Assembly (NCBI RefSeq): GCF_037975245.1
Contig: NC_092569.1
Span: 23,090,168-23,154,167 of the forward strand
DNA length: 64,000 nucleotides
Source of the DNA: Apostichopus japonicus
Taxonomy: Eukaryota; Echinodermata; Holothuroidea; Aspidochirotida; Stichopodidae
Reading direction: 5' to 3'
Within the stretch, counting starts at the first letter, position 1; every line of letters starts with the position of its first letter. Positions 47,533 through 61,800 of the stretch are shown piece by piece. The notes beneath the pieces were generated by a model, which was not told where the DNA came from, made no database searches, and saw nothing but the letters and a program-made list of their open reading frames with translations. The translations under genes and the position numbers were made by a program.

Positions 47533-50500
47533 CCTGATAAAGGACATCACTACTGCTAAGGTTTTACAAGTAACAACTCATAAAACGAAGAATAACTGAA
47601 ATTTCCGATCGTTACATTTAACGATTTACGATTTGAAATAAATGTTACATTTAACGATTTACGATTTGAAATAAATATTATATTGGATTACATTACGTGC
47701 TAAGTTGCAAAACACATTTTAAGTATCAAGATGACATTCTAGAATGTTCTTTTTCTCGTTTCTCTTATGCGATAATTACCTCAAACAAGTAAAATGTAAA
47801 TGTCAATTAATAAACGTGATAAATTATAAACAGTCTTTGTTTTTTTTTGTTTTTTTTTCACATGCATGACGGTATATTATAAAGAGCCGAACCGCATCAA
47901 AGAATGTTAAAGTAAAACAGTCAATAAAAGCGATACTAAGATTCTATAAACTCCTAGAGAAGACACATCTATTAGCCCTCACAACTGACCAGTTTTGGAG
48001 AGGTTGAAGCGATATAATAACAGATGCAAATATTTTAACAAACTGGTATATAACTAAGGAAGCGGATATTGCCACAATATTTTTGAAAAACGATGAAAAC
48101 AAGTTGACGGAATTTACGAAATACATTCGAAGTCACGAAATTTAATCCAAATTACGAAAAGACTTTCGATATTACAAAAAGATGGGCTTTTTTTGGCAGC
48201 ATTACTCTTTAGTATTAAGCGCTTGTAAATGAAAAGAAATGAAACTGAACCCTTACTGAAGGCACAACCACATATAAGATACTATTGAAAAACATGCAAC
48301 AGAGAATAATTGAATCCTCATAGGTTTACTATTAAGCACGATTAATATAAACCGTTTACCGAAACAAGATTACAATAGCACAGATTATTCTGCTGCTTTA
48401 TATTTAATGTAAGATCTATTTTCCTTATGCTCTTCTTCATTCGTTATATGGATTCAATGTAATCTTGTCTTTTCTTTTGTTTGTATACATTGTAAAAAGA
48501 TAAAGAAAAAGGAAATGTATCATATGACACATATAAACAGTAGGGCAATGGAATATCCAAGGAATTTGTTGCTAATTTATTGTGTGTATCACAGTTCTGA
48601 CAAAAGTCACAGCTACGTTTAAAAATAAGGAAGTAGTATAGGCAGAATTTCGGTTTATTTGTTAAACACGATTGTCATAAGTCACTAACGTTCTGAACTT
48701 ACAGTTTTCCGTAACTGCTTGCCTACACTCTCGCAACCACAGCCTGCATATCATCAAGTTAAAGTCTGGAAAGCTAAAGGAGAAATTTAATACAAGACAG
48801 TGAACTTACTGATTGTCTTTTGCAGCCAGAAATATTAAACTGAATTATTTTTTTGCTGTCAATGTAAATCAGTTCTTGTCGAAAATTAGACAACTTATAG
48901 TGAATTTATCGCTGAAATTCGCCCCGCATTGACATATTGATCATTATCAGTCGCCGTTGCGTCTGTTTTAAGTTAACCATAAACATAATTGAAGAGGTGA
49001 CATAATATTTTAATACTTTTATTTTTCGTTTTCAAATCAGCAATCCGTTCATGTCTTATATGTTTCGTAACGAGTAAAGACAGGGATGCTAATTTCAACA
49101 TAAATGACTGGACAAGGATAACACTGAAGAAATTAGTGCGAAGGGAGCGCCTCGGCGCAAATTCTTTATCGGGTGGGGGCAAGGGGAGCCCAAGGGCCGA
49201 CACACATCAGAAATCTTCAAGTTTGCTTCTGTTTGGTAACTAAATTAATATTTCGGTCACACATATATTTTAACAAAAGTCACACCTGGCAATTGTTTAA
49301 ACTTAAATTAAAAAAGACATCAATTTAATAACCGGGCGTAACTTGGAACCTTTACAATGATTGATAAAATCGAATCTTAAACCAAAAACGGAAGCATTCT
49401 CAAACTATACACACAGATAGCATCATCTTGTTTTACAGATGTCTACAACATGCACACGTATGGATCATTAGTAAATCTAAAAGCACCATAACGTATCTGT
49501 GCACATTCAATTTATCGAAAACATAGAACCTATTAATTAAAGATACTTCAGAGCCGTAGTCAGAGTAGAATATGTAGGAGGCATTGGAGTGAAACAGTAT
49601 GTTTCTTACAAGTGTTAGATGGTGTTGACTTGGATGTGCGTATATACGAGGTTTATAAAAGACATAATTAAAGGATAGTCAATCTTCCAAAAGGGATCAT
49701 CATGACACTATCTAAGCGGAGCAAGACACTTTTTGCGGTAAATGGCACTTTCCAGGCCTTGTAAGTTGCATCTAAACATTATTATTTTTGAGATCTCATG
49801 TTCTTTCCATGACACTTAAATAAAAATCCCTTCGTAGAGTAAATATAGGACTTTACTTCTTAGGCTCTAATTGCGTAGTTTGTATTATCATTATTTGTTT
49901 CACGTACCAAAGGAGGAACCAAAGATTGGGAGGGGGAAAATTAACTGAGTGGGGGCACAGTATTTTTTAATTGAATCATCGGACAACGGATAAAGATGCT
50001 AACAACGAAACATCTAGGAAATGAGCTGACACTAGGAGAGCTGACCACCCCCCCCCCCTCGCCCAACAGGCTACGAACATGAACTTGGCATCATTTAACT
50101 TAACCATAAATCAAATATTTTGTGAACATATGTACATAACTAGTAAACTAAAACTTGAGGTATAATGAGTAACGTGATTAATTATCATAACAACATGGCT
50201 AGCAGCTTAGCACCCATGCTAAGCACCATTTATGTATGCCTCAAAAGTCCGTTAAATATATAATTATCTCAAAAACACTTAAAACTTTCATGAGTGGCAT
50301 TGCTAACCAAACTTAACACATAACATACTGTACGTATCGTGTTATATTGCTGTACGAGATATTACAACATACTATAAAATGTAAAAATTATACACTGCAG
50401 AAAGGAGAACAGCGATTTCTGCAGGCTTTCATTATTTGATGGTTTTAGCATAACGCCTGAGCCTTATATTGGCACGTTTCCTTGTTTAAATTACGCTACA

Positions 50501-50596
50501 AAGGACATCCGTAATTCGTACGTGCCACCTTCCCCGCCCCTCCCCTCATGATTGACGACCCTCAGCAAAGACAAGGGCTTCCCTTTTTCACCTCCA
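47533..50596. other. Intergenic region downstream of gene B
   Basis: AT-rich with some GC-richer patches (about 49140-49200, 49910-50090) that include a C-run at 50047-50059. A 33 bp tandem duplication carrying the poly(A) signal lies at 47610-47675. I see no gene here. Confidence 0.6.
47610..47675 (+). terminator. Duplicated poly(A)-signal block of gene B
   Basis: A 33-base unit ending ATTTGAAATAAA is repeated in tandem, giving AATAAA at 47637-47642 and 47670-47675, 105-143 bases after the stop codon. Confidence 0.6.
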
Positions 50597-52281
50597 TATC
50601 CGTGTTCAAGGTTTCAAACTTCCTTGTTCTGTTATCTACGGACGTTGTTAAGTTGCAGTTCTCATGAAAAGTCTTCCGTATTATGTATACAGTATTTATC
50701 ACGTTATGAAATGAACCAATGCATTTAGTGAATAATTTGTAGTACCAAAGATGGAAACAATATTTTACTGTACGTTATAATTTACAGGCAGAATTTTTAG
50801 CTACCCGTTAGTAGGTGAAAGCCATTGTCAACTTGTAATACATACAAGAGCCGGTCTCTGTAGAAGACAATACGCCATCATCAAGATGTACTGTTTTAAA
50901 TTGTATTCGTTACTTTGAGTTTCATGTTTGCTTTGGATAGTCGGCTTCCTCAATTCAAGTAATATATTATATGTGTAAAATTTAACTGGAACTTATAACC
51001 AAATTGTTCACTGAGACAGATTCATGAACGCTTAAAATTGATATCAACAGACAACATGTGTATACTTGTTCCAAAAATATATTAGATGTAAGAATATATA
51101 TCATTCTGCTCTTATATTAGGTGTATGTAAGAAGTGTGTATATCAATGTGTTGTATTAACGACTATACAATTCACTGTGGTTCCTTCAAGAGCTCAAAAT
51201 AATGTTTATCTGCCCTGTTCCTAGAATTCTTGGAAGTTAAATTAAATAATTTTACCCCATGCATGTAGTTTCAATGTCAGTTATTAGTTCACCCAAGGAG
51301 CTGTGTTCCACTTCTTTGGTGCATCCGACTTAAAGTGAAAGAGCGAGCTAAGTAATATTTGTTCATTTGGGTTGGGAAGAGTGTGTGGTTAATAAATATT
51401 TTCTTTGGTATTTAATAAGATGATCTTCAGAATTGTGTCAACCTGCAAAATTGGTAATAACATCAGTTTTACCCTTTGTAAGAAACATGACACCAAAAGT
51501 TGACTTAACAGTACCGAACTTCTGTAAAACACCTCAGTCGTATTCAATTGATGAACTATCTTAATATATGAAAACTTCAATAAAAAAAAGTGAAAAAAAA
51601 GGTTTAAAGATACCGACATTTCTTTCGATGAACAAAACAGGTAAAAAAAGAAAACAATAATATTATCAGTGCACATTTATATTTTAAGCCGGATATAGCA
51701 AGCAAAATTGTCCAATTTGATTATAATACATGCAATATGGTGGAGAGAAACGTTTCATCAAGTGACTGCCATAATGTTTAGTATGAAGGATAAAATAGCA
51801 AAAAATAAAAATGAATGACCTTTCTCATAATGAAAATAAATATATATGAAAATAATATGATTACTTAAGTATAATAATATAGGTAGCAACATAAAAAGTA
51901 ACAACACGAGAAACGTTTAATTATGTGTATGGACTAAACTCGCTAATGCTATCTTTAACACGAATTTTAAATAATGCTGCCAATTTAATGTTCTTTAGTT
52001 GTGTTAAGGTAATTGTACTACCTTTTTAGATTTTTGTGATATTTTTCTTTACAGAGCAACAGAGCACTCCCAATGGTTATGCTCAAACGTATCATAGGAA
52101 CGATCAGTTCTTAACAACGGACCGAGACAATGATGCTTATAGTGGTGACTGTGCGCTTTATTATCTTGGTGCCTGGTAGTACAATAGCTGCTATTATTCT
52201 AAACTGAACGGTCGCTTTTATTGGTATTACCTTCCGAGAGTGATAGTTACCTTCAATTTGTAGAGATGAAATTCGTTCAGT
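50597..52281 (+). pseudogene. Decayed relic of a double-FReD gene between B and C
   Basis: The 5' end (50597-50885) resembles the conserved upstream block of genes A-C (ATATCCGTGTTCA, CTTCCTTGTTCT). A signal-peptide-like exon starts at ATG 50886 (MYCFKLYSLL) but meets TGA at codon 11. A last-exon relic at 52055-52281 begins after TTTACAG and keeps TTDRDNDAYSGDCALYYLGAW. There the second Trp of the WWY motif is TAG (52177-52179), and the terminal EMK-type motif survives only after a frameshift. Exons 2-7 are gone. The relic is more diverged than A, B and C are from one another, so it is older. Confidence 0.8.
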
Positions 52282-55200
52282 AATAAAAGATAAATTGCGA
52301 TCAACATATTTACCCTTAACTCTAGACAAATTGATTCCCTTATGAGACTCTGAAAGACCAAACTTTTTGTTTGAGAAAAGGAACTTAATCTATTAGATCA
52401 AAAAATTCTTTGGAATGTTTTTCATTCCTGTAACTTTAGCATAACTGTCATGCTTTCATGTTTTTCATGGGGTTTATACAATTCATTTATTTGAATATAT
52501 TCTGGTTATTTCACGATTGCTTCATTTCAAGATACATTTACAAAACTATTGATATTAAGATTATCATGATAGTTATCCTTACCATTTTAGCAAGACTTTG
52601 CTACATTGCCCGTAATGTAACTTGACGTAAATCAATATGAAAAGTCAGAGAAAAATAAATAAATGTTGCTTCCTGTTTGTTCAAAATTACTGTGTCGTCC
52701 TTCATAAATTAGTTAACATTCTTATTGCTTCACTTTTATGGAAGGTGACGCAGGGGGAGGGGGGCTTTGTACTTTGTCGGAAGCTATCATGTAACACACC
52801 GTTGGCAGTGACAATAAAAGTTGAAAAACCCTGCTCCTGCTAAATCAAATAAAAAAAAACAAGAAAAGAGGAAATAAAATATTCATTAATCAACTAAGAC
52901 AAAAAAATAAATACCACAAGATTACGTCACAGAAGGTCAAATATATACAAAAGTTTCAAGATTTGAAGGAAAAATTACTAATATAAGTTTTACAAAAAGT
53001 AAGCATTCTTTAATTTTCAACAAGAATAGATCCCTTGAAATATAGTGTGTGAAATATTAAAACTTCAGTATCTTTACATTTTGAACGATAACTAGGAAAC
53101 AAATCAAACCGCCAAGCTTTCAACTTCTGCACATTTGTAAAGAAACCTGATGTATGACATGTGTAAAACAAGATTCCCATAAGTTTGATGCGTATGTCGA
53201 GATGTTAATAAATATAATAGCTTCCCACATTTTACCGTTTTGCACCGACAGAGTTTATATTTGAGAGCTTTTATTTTAAATAATTGACTTTTTGAATGAG
53301 AATACCGAGAATAAACATTTTCAAGACTAGAGTTTCTCACCAACCGATATTTGCATAATGTGCATAATACCGTTTCACCGCAGCTTTACTCCATGTTTTA
53401 CTCTCCAAGGAAAAAACGTTTCTAAGCTTCAGCCCTTAAAAGCATTAACACTGGTCCGGCTTATAATTCACTGACATTTAAAGCAATGAAACATATGATT
53501 TGGGAGGCCTTGGGTACGATCCCTGACCGTCAAAAGAAAGGTGGGTTCTAGTTTGGTGTTGGTTTTATTTATTTAGCTATTCTGTTGTTTTTATCAATTT
53601 TATTACTAATGCTTACTTCTTACTGATGCGTGGCGACGGGAAGTCAATTCATCCAAAGAGCCAAATCCTGTAAGCGGAATGCAGCGACTTCAATGAGTAG
53701 TTACCCTGAACAAGGAAAGCAGAGCAATGTTAGCAAGACATTTCATAAACATATAGCAGAAGCAGAATAATAGGGGCGACATACTTAGCAGTCGTTATTA
53801 GAAGTTAACTCACTACATATTTAAACACAGCTGCCCCGTATTTATTGTATAACATTTGTTGAGAACACTGAAATGCCATCCAGTGCTTCGATTAGTAATA
53901 CGTTAGTATAGAATCAGTGAGCACGTCACATGCCTCCCAATGCGTGGTACTTCATTACTACGTTATACAAGGTTCAGTTTATTCAAGTCGAAATTTCGTA
54001 GACGAATAACAAACGATTGTCCAATTTTAACCATGGCTTACCTACACGTATTGGTCTTGTAGATGTTTACGCAAGAATTTGTATTGTAATACAAGCAAAC
54101 TTTATGCAAATAAAGGAAACTGAATCCAATGAAATAATAATGAATCCTTAATATTAAATGTATAACGAAATGTTTGTTTCGTAAATCGAAAAATGTTGAC
54201 ACTTTATCAGCAGAGAGTTGGGACGTGTAAGGTACCTTCCACTCGAATGACCACCAGAAAAAACACCAACTTGTTTAATCGGTAAGACTGTCTTTTATCT
54301 GTTTTAGATGATATTTTTAGTTTGGATTTGTAACACAGAATATAAACAAACAGCTGTACAAACATATAGACAACGAGCTCTTGATTTCAAGGATTTACTG
54401 CCGGCGAACACACCATCGTATATATGACTTGAAGGTTAATGATTAACTATTAAAATAATTTGTTCTCAATTCCCAATATTTATTCACTCATTAACGTTCA
54501 TATAACATACATAATATTACAATACTTCGAATGAAAGTTCATTTATTGAAATTAAACACTAGTGTGCTAAGGCTTTCTGGTCACTTCGCCCAACAACCAT
54601 TTCGCCCAACTGCCATTTCGCCCAACCAGCATGGTCATTTCGCCCAACCAGCCTGGTCATTTCGCCAAACCAGCCTGGTCATTTCGCCTAACCAGCCATT
54701 TTCCCTACAGGAAAGCCTATTGCCTATAACCTATGAAAGGTGATTGTATGTGGTCACAGCGCAATATGCAGGTAAAATCTTTTGTTCTCCTGCTTATTTG
54801 TTTAAATCATGAACATGTATAGCTTCTTGAATAACGATACCAAGTTAATTTTCCAGGACCAAAACTTACCTTTTTAATATAAATAATAACTCTGGCAAAG
54901 AGAATTATTTAACATTAATTCCAACTAAGCTTGTCAGACCTATTGAAGTCTTCACACCCATGTATTGATATTCAATTCATAAAGTACCGATGTCCACAAA
55001 ACACTGCAGACTTTGATGTAGGTGTTTATAGTTGGATGTAATTGTTAATCGTTTGAGTCCCTTTCATATTAATTTTTGTATGATGATTGCTAGTCTTACT
55101 TTTTCATCAGAATAGCCCTGCTAGCAATATACAGTTAGGTGATTTACTGCCTTTACTTTACTGTCAGCGCATATCGTAGTTCTTTCATCTTTTCGTCAGG

Positions 55201-55353
55201 GCATTAAAAAAAAAGTGCAGGGTTTGACGGGAATTAGAACCCCTAGAAGTCCTAGATTGGCTTCCCAAAAACCTCAACCTTTTCTCTACAGTTAAGGTTT
55301 AATCTGAATACAGAAATATTTAATTAAAGTAATTTAAATCATATTCATTTCAA
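52282..55353. other. Intergenic region before gene C
   Basis: AT-rich. From about 53850 to 54260 it is homologous to about 34700-35080 upstream of gene B. A TTCGCCCAAC minisatellite occupies 54578-54700, and from about 54710 the array-unit homology resumes. No coding exon seen. Confidence 0.6.
54578..54700. repeat. Minisatellite of TTCGCCCAAC-type units
   Basis: Five to six degenerate units (CATTTCGCCCAACCAGCCTGGT, 22 bases in the longer form, about 16 in the shorter) in tandem, exactly where gene C unit homology to genes A and B begins. Confidence 0.9.
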
Positions 55354-55754
55354 CCACGGCTATATAGCTTTACGTTATGGACTTAACCGAAAATCACAGT
55401 TGTGTTTTCCGAAAGAGATCACGAGGGAAAGAATCATATCAAGATGGCTGACTCATAGTTTGTACTGCACTATTTAAGTAGTCTCAATATCCGTGTCCAA
55501 AAAGGTTTGACTTCCTTGTTCTTCTGTCTACCGACGCGGGTAAGAGGCAAACTTTAGCGTAAAGTAAGAGCTATAAACTATCATTTTACTACAATGCATT
55601 TTCCAAATAAGTTAACAATGTTCTGTATTTTCTACCGTACATTCTAAATTACTCGATGCAAGGTACGTTATGTCATCGACAGAGGTGAAAGTCATTATCA
55701 ACTTGAATTCAGAGAAGGGCGAGTCACCAGAAAATATTTCACTCTTTCGTCAAA
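55354..55754 (+). promoter_or_regulatory. Gene C upstream/5' UTR block
   Basis: Homologous to the gene A and B upstream blocks. It has the same TATATAG (55361-55367) about 390 bases before the start codon as gene B. Confidence 0.45.
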
Positions 55755-55832
55755 ATGATCAGCAAGTTTTATTCAATGTTTCAAGTTTTATTTTTTCTTT
55801 GGACAACTAGCTGCCTCGTTTGTCGTGAATCG
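55755..55832 (+). CDS. Gene C exon 1: signal peptide
   Basis: 26 codons, MISKFYSMFQVLFFLW followed by TTSCLVCRES, phase 0, donor GTAAGTTC. An extra Cys near the cleavage region distinguishes it from A and B. Confidence 0.9.
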
Positions 55833-58800
55833 GTAAGTTCTAGTACTTTTATATATTTTTAAATCTTCGGTCATATGCCGTAGTATAGGTATTCCAATGT
55901 ACTTGCTCGGTAACAGAAATTTTCAGTAAAGTTATGATTGTTCAAAAGATGGTATAAGATATTGGAAATGGAGACATCATAATTCCTCAAATTACAGATT
56001 ACAATTTTCATCTCTGTATAGAAACAAAAATGATGGTCTGTATCAAAAGTGCGTGGAAAAAATTCAGCAAAGTAATAATAAATGCAAAATATATGTCAGT
56101 GATTAGAGTTAACTCAGATCGGGTATACCTTATTCAAATTAAATTAAGTACTTTCAAGTTATTTTTAACTCCCCACAAAAGGTTTTTGAACTTGAACCCA
56201 AAGAAAATCTATTAAATCTTTAACAGCACTCCTTTTCGACTATATTTTAACAAATCAAGATTTCAAAAAAAAAAAGATATTCAAAAATCATTATTTATTA
56301 TATTGTTTGCAAAGATATTTGAAATTAGATTTAAATTAGATTAAATCTCATGCTTTCAAGTTCCTATGTTTTACATTTATCCCAGAAATTAAAAGCGTAA
56401 ACTTTTAGACGTTCTGCAATGTATTGAAGAAGCCACTATTCTTTATGTAAAATAAAGGTGTTAGATGAAAGATCGAATAATAAGGATGGGTTGTTTTTCA
56501 AATAAGAAAATTTATTTTAATATTAATAGTAACTTATTAACGCTCTAGAAACATTTAAGACATAAACTTGGAGTGAAACATTCAAAGTTCTTTTAATATT
56601 ATAAGTATAAAAGTTGTATACAATAAGATGCTCTTGTTGTTTTATTAATTCATAAATAACTTAACCTGTAAATGGTAACGCTCCCTCACAGGTACAACTT
56701 CGGAACTTTAAATGATATCAGACATAATGCAGACTGTCATAAATGCAAGTTTAACCTAAAATATTATATCAAATTACGATATTTTTAATTATATTAATAG
56801 AAACGTTATAGCTACGATTTACATGCCCATATTTTGAATATCTCGCTTCAGTTTCTTAACTTTATTATAATTAACGAGAAAAAAAATGTTTTTAATTAAA
56901 ATATTAAGACTTCAAGTTTTCATCCGTCGACTACAATTCACATTGAAACTTATTATTTACTATAATGCTACCAATTTTGTATTCCGAAGTTAAATTATAA
57001 GATTTTCTTTAGTGAACAGTAATCTATCAATTAAGCAATGGAAAATATAACAAAGTTAAATTTTATTTGAGTAACCAATTTAGCGTAAACTTTATCTGAT
57101 TTACCGAGGATAAAGAAAATTAAAGTTAATGCCAGACGTAACAATTTTTGGACTGGCAGTTGTGTCCAATTCGCCAAGTTTAAATGAGTGAAGGAAAATA
57201 TACATGATATATGTATCATATGAATATACAAAGTTCTTTTCGCAAAGTGTATGATAAAACTTCAAGCAACTTTATTAATAATTCTTAAGATTTGCAGATT
57301 CTGTCGAGTATATGTAGTTTACCCATATATACATTTTTATATCCTTTAAAAATTGCGAAAAATAGCAAATCAGTCATATTGCACTTCGATTTGGCGAGAG
57401 AATGAGTCAATTAAATTTGACCTTCTAAACTTCAAAAGCCATTGGCATTCATTCTTATCAACTGCTCCTTCATTGAATGTCTTAATCAGGCTTAGAAAAG
57501 CTAAGGATGACAAAGGCAAAAAGGAAATAAAACATGTTCTGAATTTAAAATAAAAGAATAGACCAGCATACGTAAAATGTATCTCGTCGTAATATGATCA
57601 ATTAAATCATATTTTGTGTTATAGCTTCAAGAAAGTAGAATATTCTATAAAAACTCAAACAAAACAAATTGTAAAAACCGAAATCAATGTTTTGTAAAAA
57701 GGACCCTTTCTTTGTCACTTAAAGGTAAAGGATCGGTGACTAATTTTTTTTTATTAAAACATCTTTGGCCACCAATAATATGTCAAACATAAAACAGTCT
57801 CGTCAATATGATTTTTTTTTTTGAGGAAATAATCAATTCCTACTTAGTCTTGGTAATGAGACGAAACCAAACGAAACTTAGTCTTGGTAACGAGACGGAC
57901 GAAAAGTGTACTGTCAAATTAATTACTAAAAGTAAAGCGTTCAACTATATACTTGTAAGATAAAGTATTCCGCAACGTAATATGCAACAATGTTGATGTA
58001 GGCCTATACTTATTCATATTTGTTCTTACTTTCATTTATCTACAAAAGTATGTAATTTGTGGTTATGTTCGCGTATTGTTCCACAATTTCCCACCATGAA
58101 AAAAAAAAGTTTTTTATTTACAAACAAAATTCACGAGATCCTATTTAAATGAGTCGGTTAAATTTCACCTTCTTAACTTCAAAAGCCATTGACATTCATT
58201 CTTATCAACTGCTCCTTCATTGAATGTCTTAATCAGGCTTAGAAAAGCTAAGGATAACAAAGGCAAAAAGTAAATAAAACATGTTCTGAATTTAAAATAA
58301 AATAATAGACCAGCATACGTAAAATGTATCTCGTCGTAATATGATCAATTAAATCATATCATATCAAATCATATTTGTGTTATAGCTTCAGGAAAGTAGA
58401 ATCTTCTATAAAAACTCAAACAAAACAAATTGTAAAAATCGAAATGAATATTTTGTAAAAAGGACCCTTTCTTTGTCACTTAAAGTTAAAGGATCGGTGA
58501 CTAAATTTTTTTTATTAAAACATTTTTGGCCACCAATAATATGTCATCATAAAACAGTCTCGTCAATAAGAGTTTTTTTTAAGGAAATAATCAATTCCTT
58601 CTTAGTCTTGGTAATGAGACGAAACCAAACGAAACTTAGTCTTGGTAACGAGACGGACGAAAAGTGAACTGTCAAATTAATTACTAAAAGTAAAGCGTTC
58701 AACTATATACTTGTAAGATAAAGTATCCCCCAAAGTAATATGCAACAATGTTGATGTAGGCCTATACTTATTCATATTTGTTCTTACTTTCATTTATCTA

Positions 58801-61800
58801 CAAAAGTATGTGATTTGTGGTTATGTTCGCGTATTGTTCCACAATTTCCCACCATGAAAAAAAATGTTTTTTATTTACAAACAAAATTCACGAGATCCTA
58901 TTTAAATGCGTCGATTAAATTTCACCTTCTTAACTTCAAAAGCCATTGACATTCATTCTTATCAACTGCTCCTTCATTAAATGTCTTAATCAGGCTTAGA
59001 AAAGCTAAGGATGACAAGGGCAAAAAGTAAATAAAACATGTTCTTCAATTTAAAATAAAAGAATAGACCAGCATACGTAAAATGTATCTCGTCGTAATAT
59101 GATCAATTAAATCATATTTTGTGTGTAGCTTCAAGAAAGTAGAATATTCTATAAAAACTCAAACAGAACAAATTGTAAAAATCGAAATCAATGTTTTGTA
59201 AAAAGGACCCTTTCTTTGTCACTTAAAGTTAAAGGATCGGTGACTAATTTTTTTTTGTATTAAAACATTTTTGGCCACCAATAATTTGTCAGACATAAAA
59301 CAGTCTCGTCAATATGAGTTTTTTTTTAGGGAAATAATCAATTCCTACTTATTCTTGGTAATGCTCGGTATCGCCTCATAACGTTATAACGTCATTATAT
59401 TTTCAACTTTTAAGTTCCTGTGATACTCGCTTCACCAGTGCAAAGCTATGTCAATCGTAGGTAAGCTGCGAATTGCGACCTTCGTTTCAGGACAAAACAA
59501 AATTAAGAAACGGATGAAAAGTGTACGGTCAAATTAATTACTAAGAGTAAAGCGTTCAACTATATACTTGTAAGATAAAGCATTCCGCAACGTAATATGC
59601 AACAATGTTGATGTAGGCCTATACTTATAAATATTTGTTCTTACTTTCATTTATCTACAAAGGTATGTGATTTGTGGTTATGTTCGCGTATTCCACACAA
59701 TTTCCTACCATAAAAAAAAATGTTTTTTATTTACAAACAAAATTCACGAGATCCTAAGTAAATGTGAAACATTGAATTGTACTATAAAAACAAAGAAAAC
59801 ACATATTTTGTTAATTCTGTTAATTCCAATGAAATTTGAAAATCATTATTTGTCTGATACTTTTATGAGTATTGATCATACATCATACAAAGTAATATGA
59901 TTCGCGATCAATATTATTCTTGATTCAACAGATCGTAACCCATTCCAGCAAATGTCTTATACAAATGTTAAGACCTTATTCATTGCGGTTTTGAACAATA
60001 TTAGTTCCGAGAGCTTTTCTCGACTACTCACTTAGATTAAAAGATCCATTTGGAGGATACATTTGGAAAGACCTTACATCGAACTAAATAGGCTGATATT
60101 TTTTTAAATATTCGAAAATTCAACATTTGTTGATTTGATCTTCTTTTTCTTGATGTCAGACTCTTGATAATTAAGATCACATCGACGAGATGTTTGTAAT
60201 TTAACACTGACAGTATATTGCTGAACATTGATACTTAATATATTGACGATACGTTTGTACCTAGAGGCTACCTCTGTGTATTATTGTTACGTTAGCTTGG
60301 CGATAATATTAGTTATTGGTATACATTTCTTAACCGAGTATGTCATAGTAACTTTAAAAAGGCACCTGACTTTACCTAAATTTGAATACAACTAACAGTT
60401 ACACCAATCCCATACTCGTAGATACATAAATTTTACGTCTTTTTTATTGTTTATAACAACACAAAATAAAGTGTTACTTAGAAAGAAAACAAAAACCGTA
60501 AGATAACAAAAATGGAGGAAGTTTTAATGCCACAACTTGTTGTCAGCCAGCAGAAGATTTTGCATTTTTCATAAACTATCTAGTCATTAAAATTTTCCTC
60601 TGAATTTTAATACACCGTTTTCGTTTGTAAAAAAAAAGGAATTTCCTTCTTAAAATAAACTGAAATTCCGGAGCAATGTCTGTTTTTTTTTAATGAAAAA
60701 TACAATAGTAACAATTCATTTAAAGGGAATGCCACGTATAGGATTTTCTAAAAAATATGTCGTAATTTATTTATCCTGTATCATTAGCTAACAAATTTAT
60801 ACTTTAATTTGCTATTTCTGGTTCCGTTGTCACTTAAAAAAAAAGGGTTGATATGTCTTTACAACATTACCTGAAACTAGATGCGCATTGTTCAATCTTT
60901 CTCACTTTAGTGATTTCGTTATGTTTAACAAAGCTGGTACGAAAATGTTAAATCGTCCCACTCCCTTACACCTCCCCAGCCAAAAAATAATAATATAGTT
61001 TAGTTTTCAAAGGCAACATAAAAACCTTATAAGAAATTTTCAGGATTTAATTCAGTAAGGTATAATTATATTGTTTCCTGGTAGATATAAAGCTCTTACA
61101 GCATGTAAACGAAATAAGTGCATTTTCGCTTTAACTGTCTCATCAATTTCTTTCTCTTCAGTGTAAAATTTCAAATGCAAAGATTGAGATTGATCTCTGT
61201 TTAGAAAGAACGAAAATGCCTATATCAATTATTTTTTTGTCAACCAGGAAGGTTTAAGATTGGGGAATGCAAGTTAGAATTGTAGAAGGAAGAGTTACTG
61301 TTGTAAAAACGTAAACACAACAGAGTACAATCATTTTCATCTGCTAGTCTAGTCTACACATTTAATTTGCATCTTAATTCATTATCATTCGAGCGTTGTC
61401 TAATGAGCCCTCGAAGGATTTATGAGTACTGATTATTTATAGTGGAACTAGGCTGTTTATCTGAATTCTGTTTAGTGTTAACCTATACCATGTCTCTTTT
61501 AACGGTACATTACAAATATCTGTATTAACACTTCTAATAGATTCAAACACTCCATGCCTTGGCGATACATGTTTTCATCCTCCCACTCCCGTTGTTTGAG
61601 AGAGGAATGTGTGAGCTTGTTAGCTTAATGTTTGAAATGGACAACTCAAGTAAAGATAAAAGCGAGTCGAGTAATTTGTGTTCATCATCGGTCCCCCTCT
61701 CTGCCCTCTCATTTCAATTGGAATACATTTTTCTTTCTAATTTTAAATGAACCAATTTCAATAATTTCAATTTCAATAGCAATATTGTTGCACCCATAGA

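Noticed and set aside
53505-53530. GGGTACGATCCC resembling a tRNA B box
   Set aside because: No A box or cloverleaf at the right distance; not a tRNA, and too weak for a SINE call.
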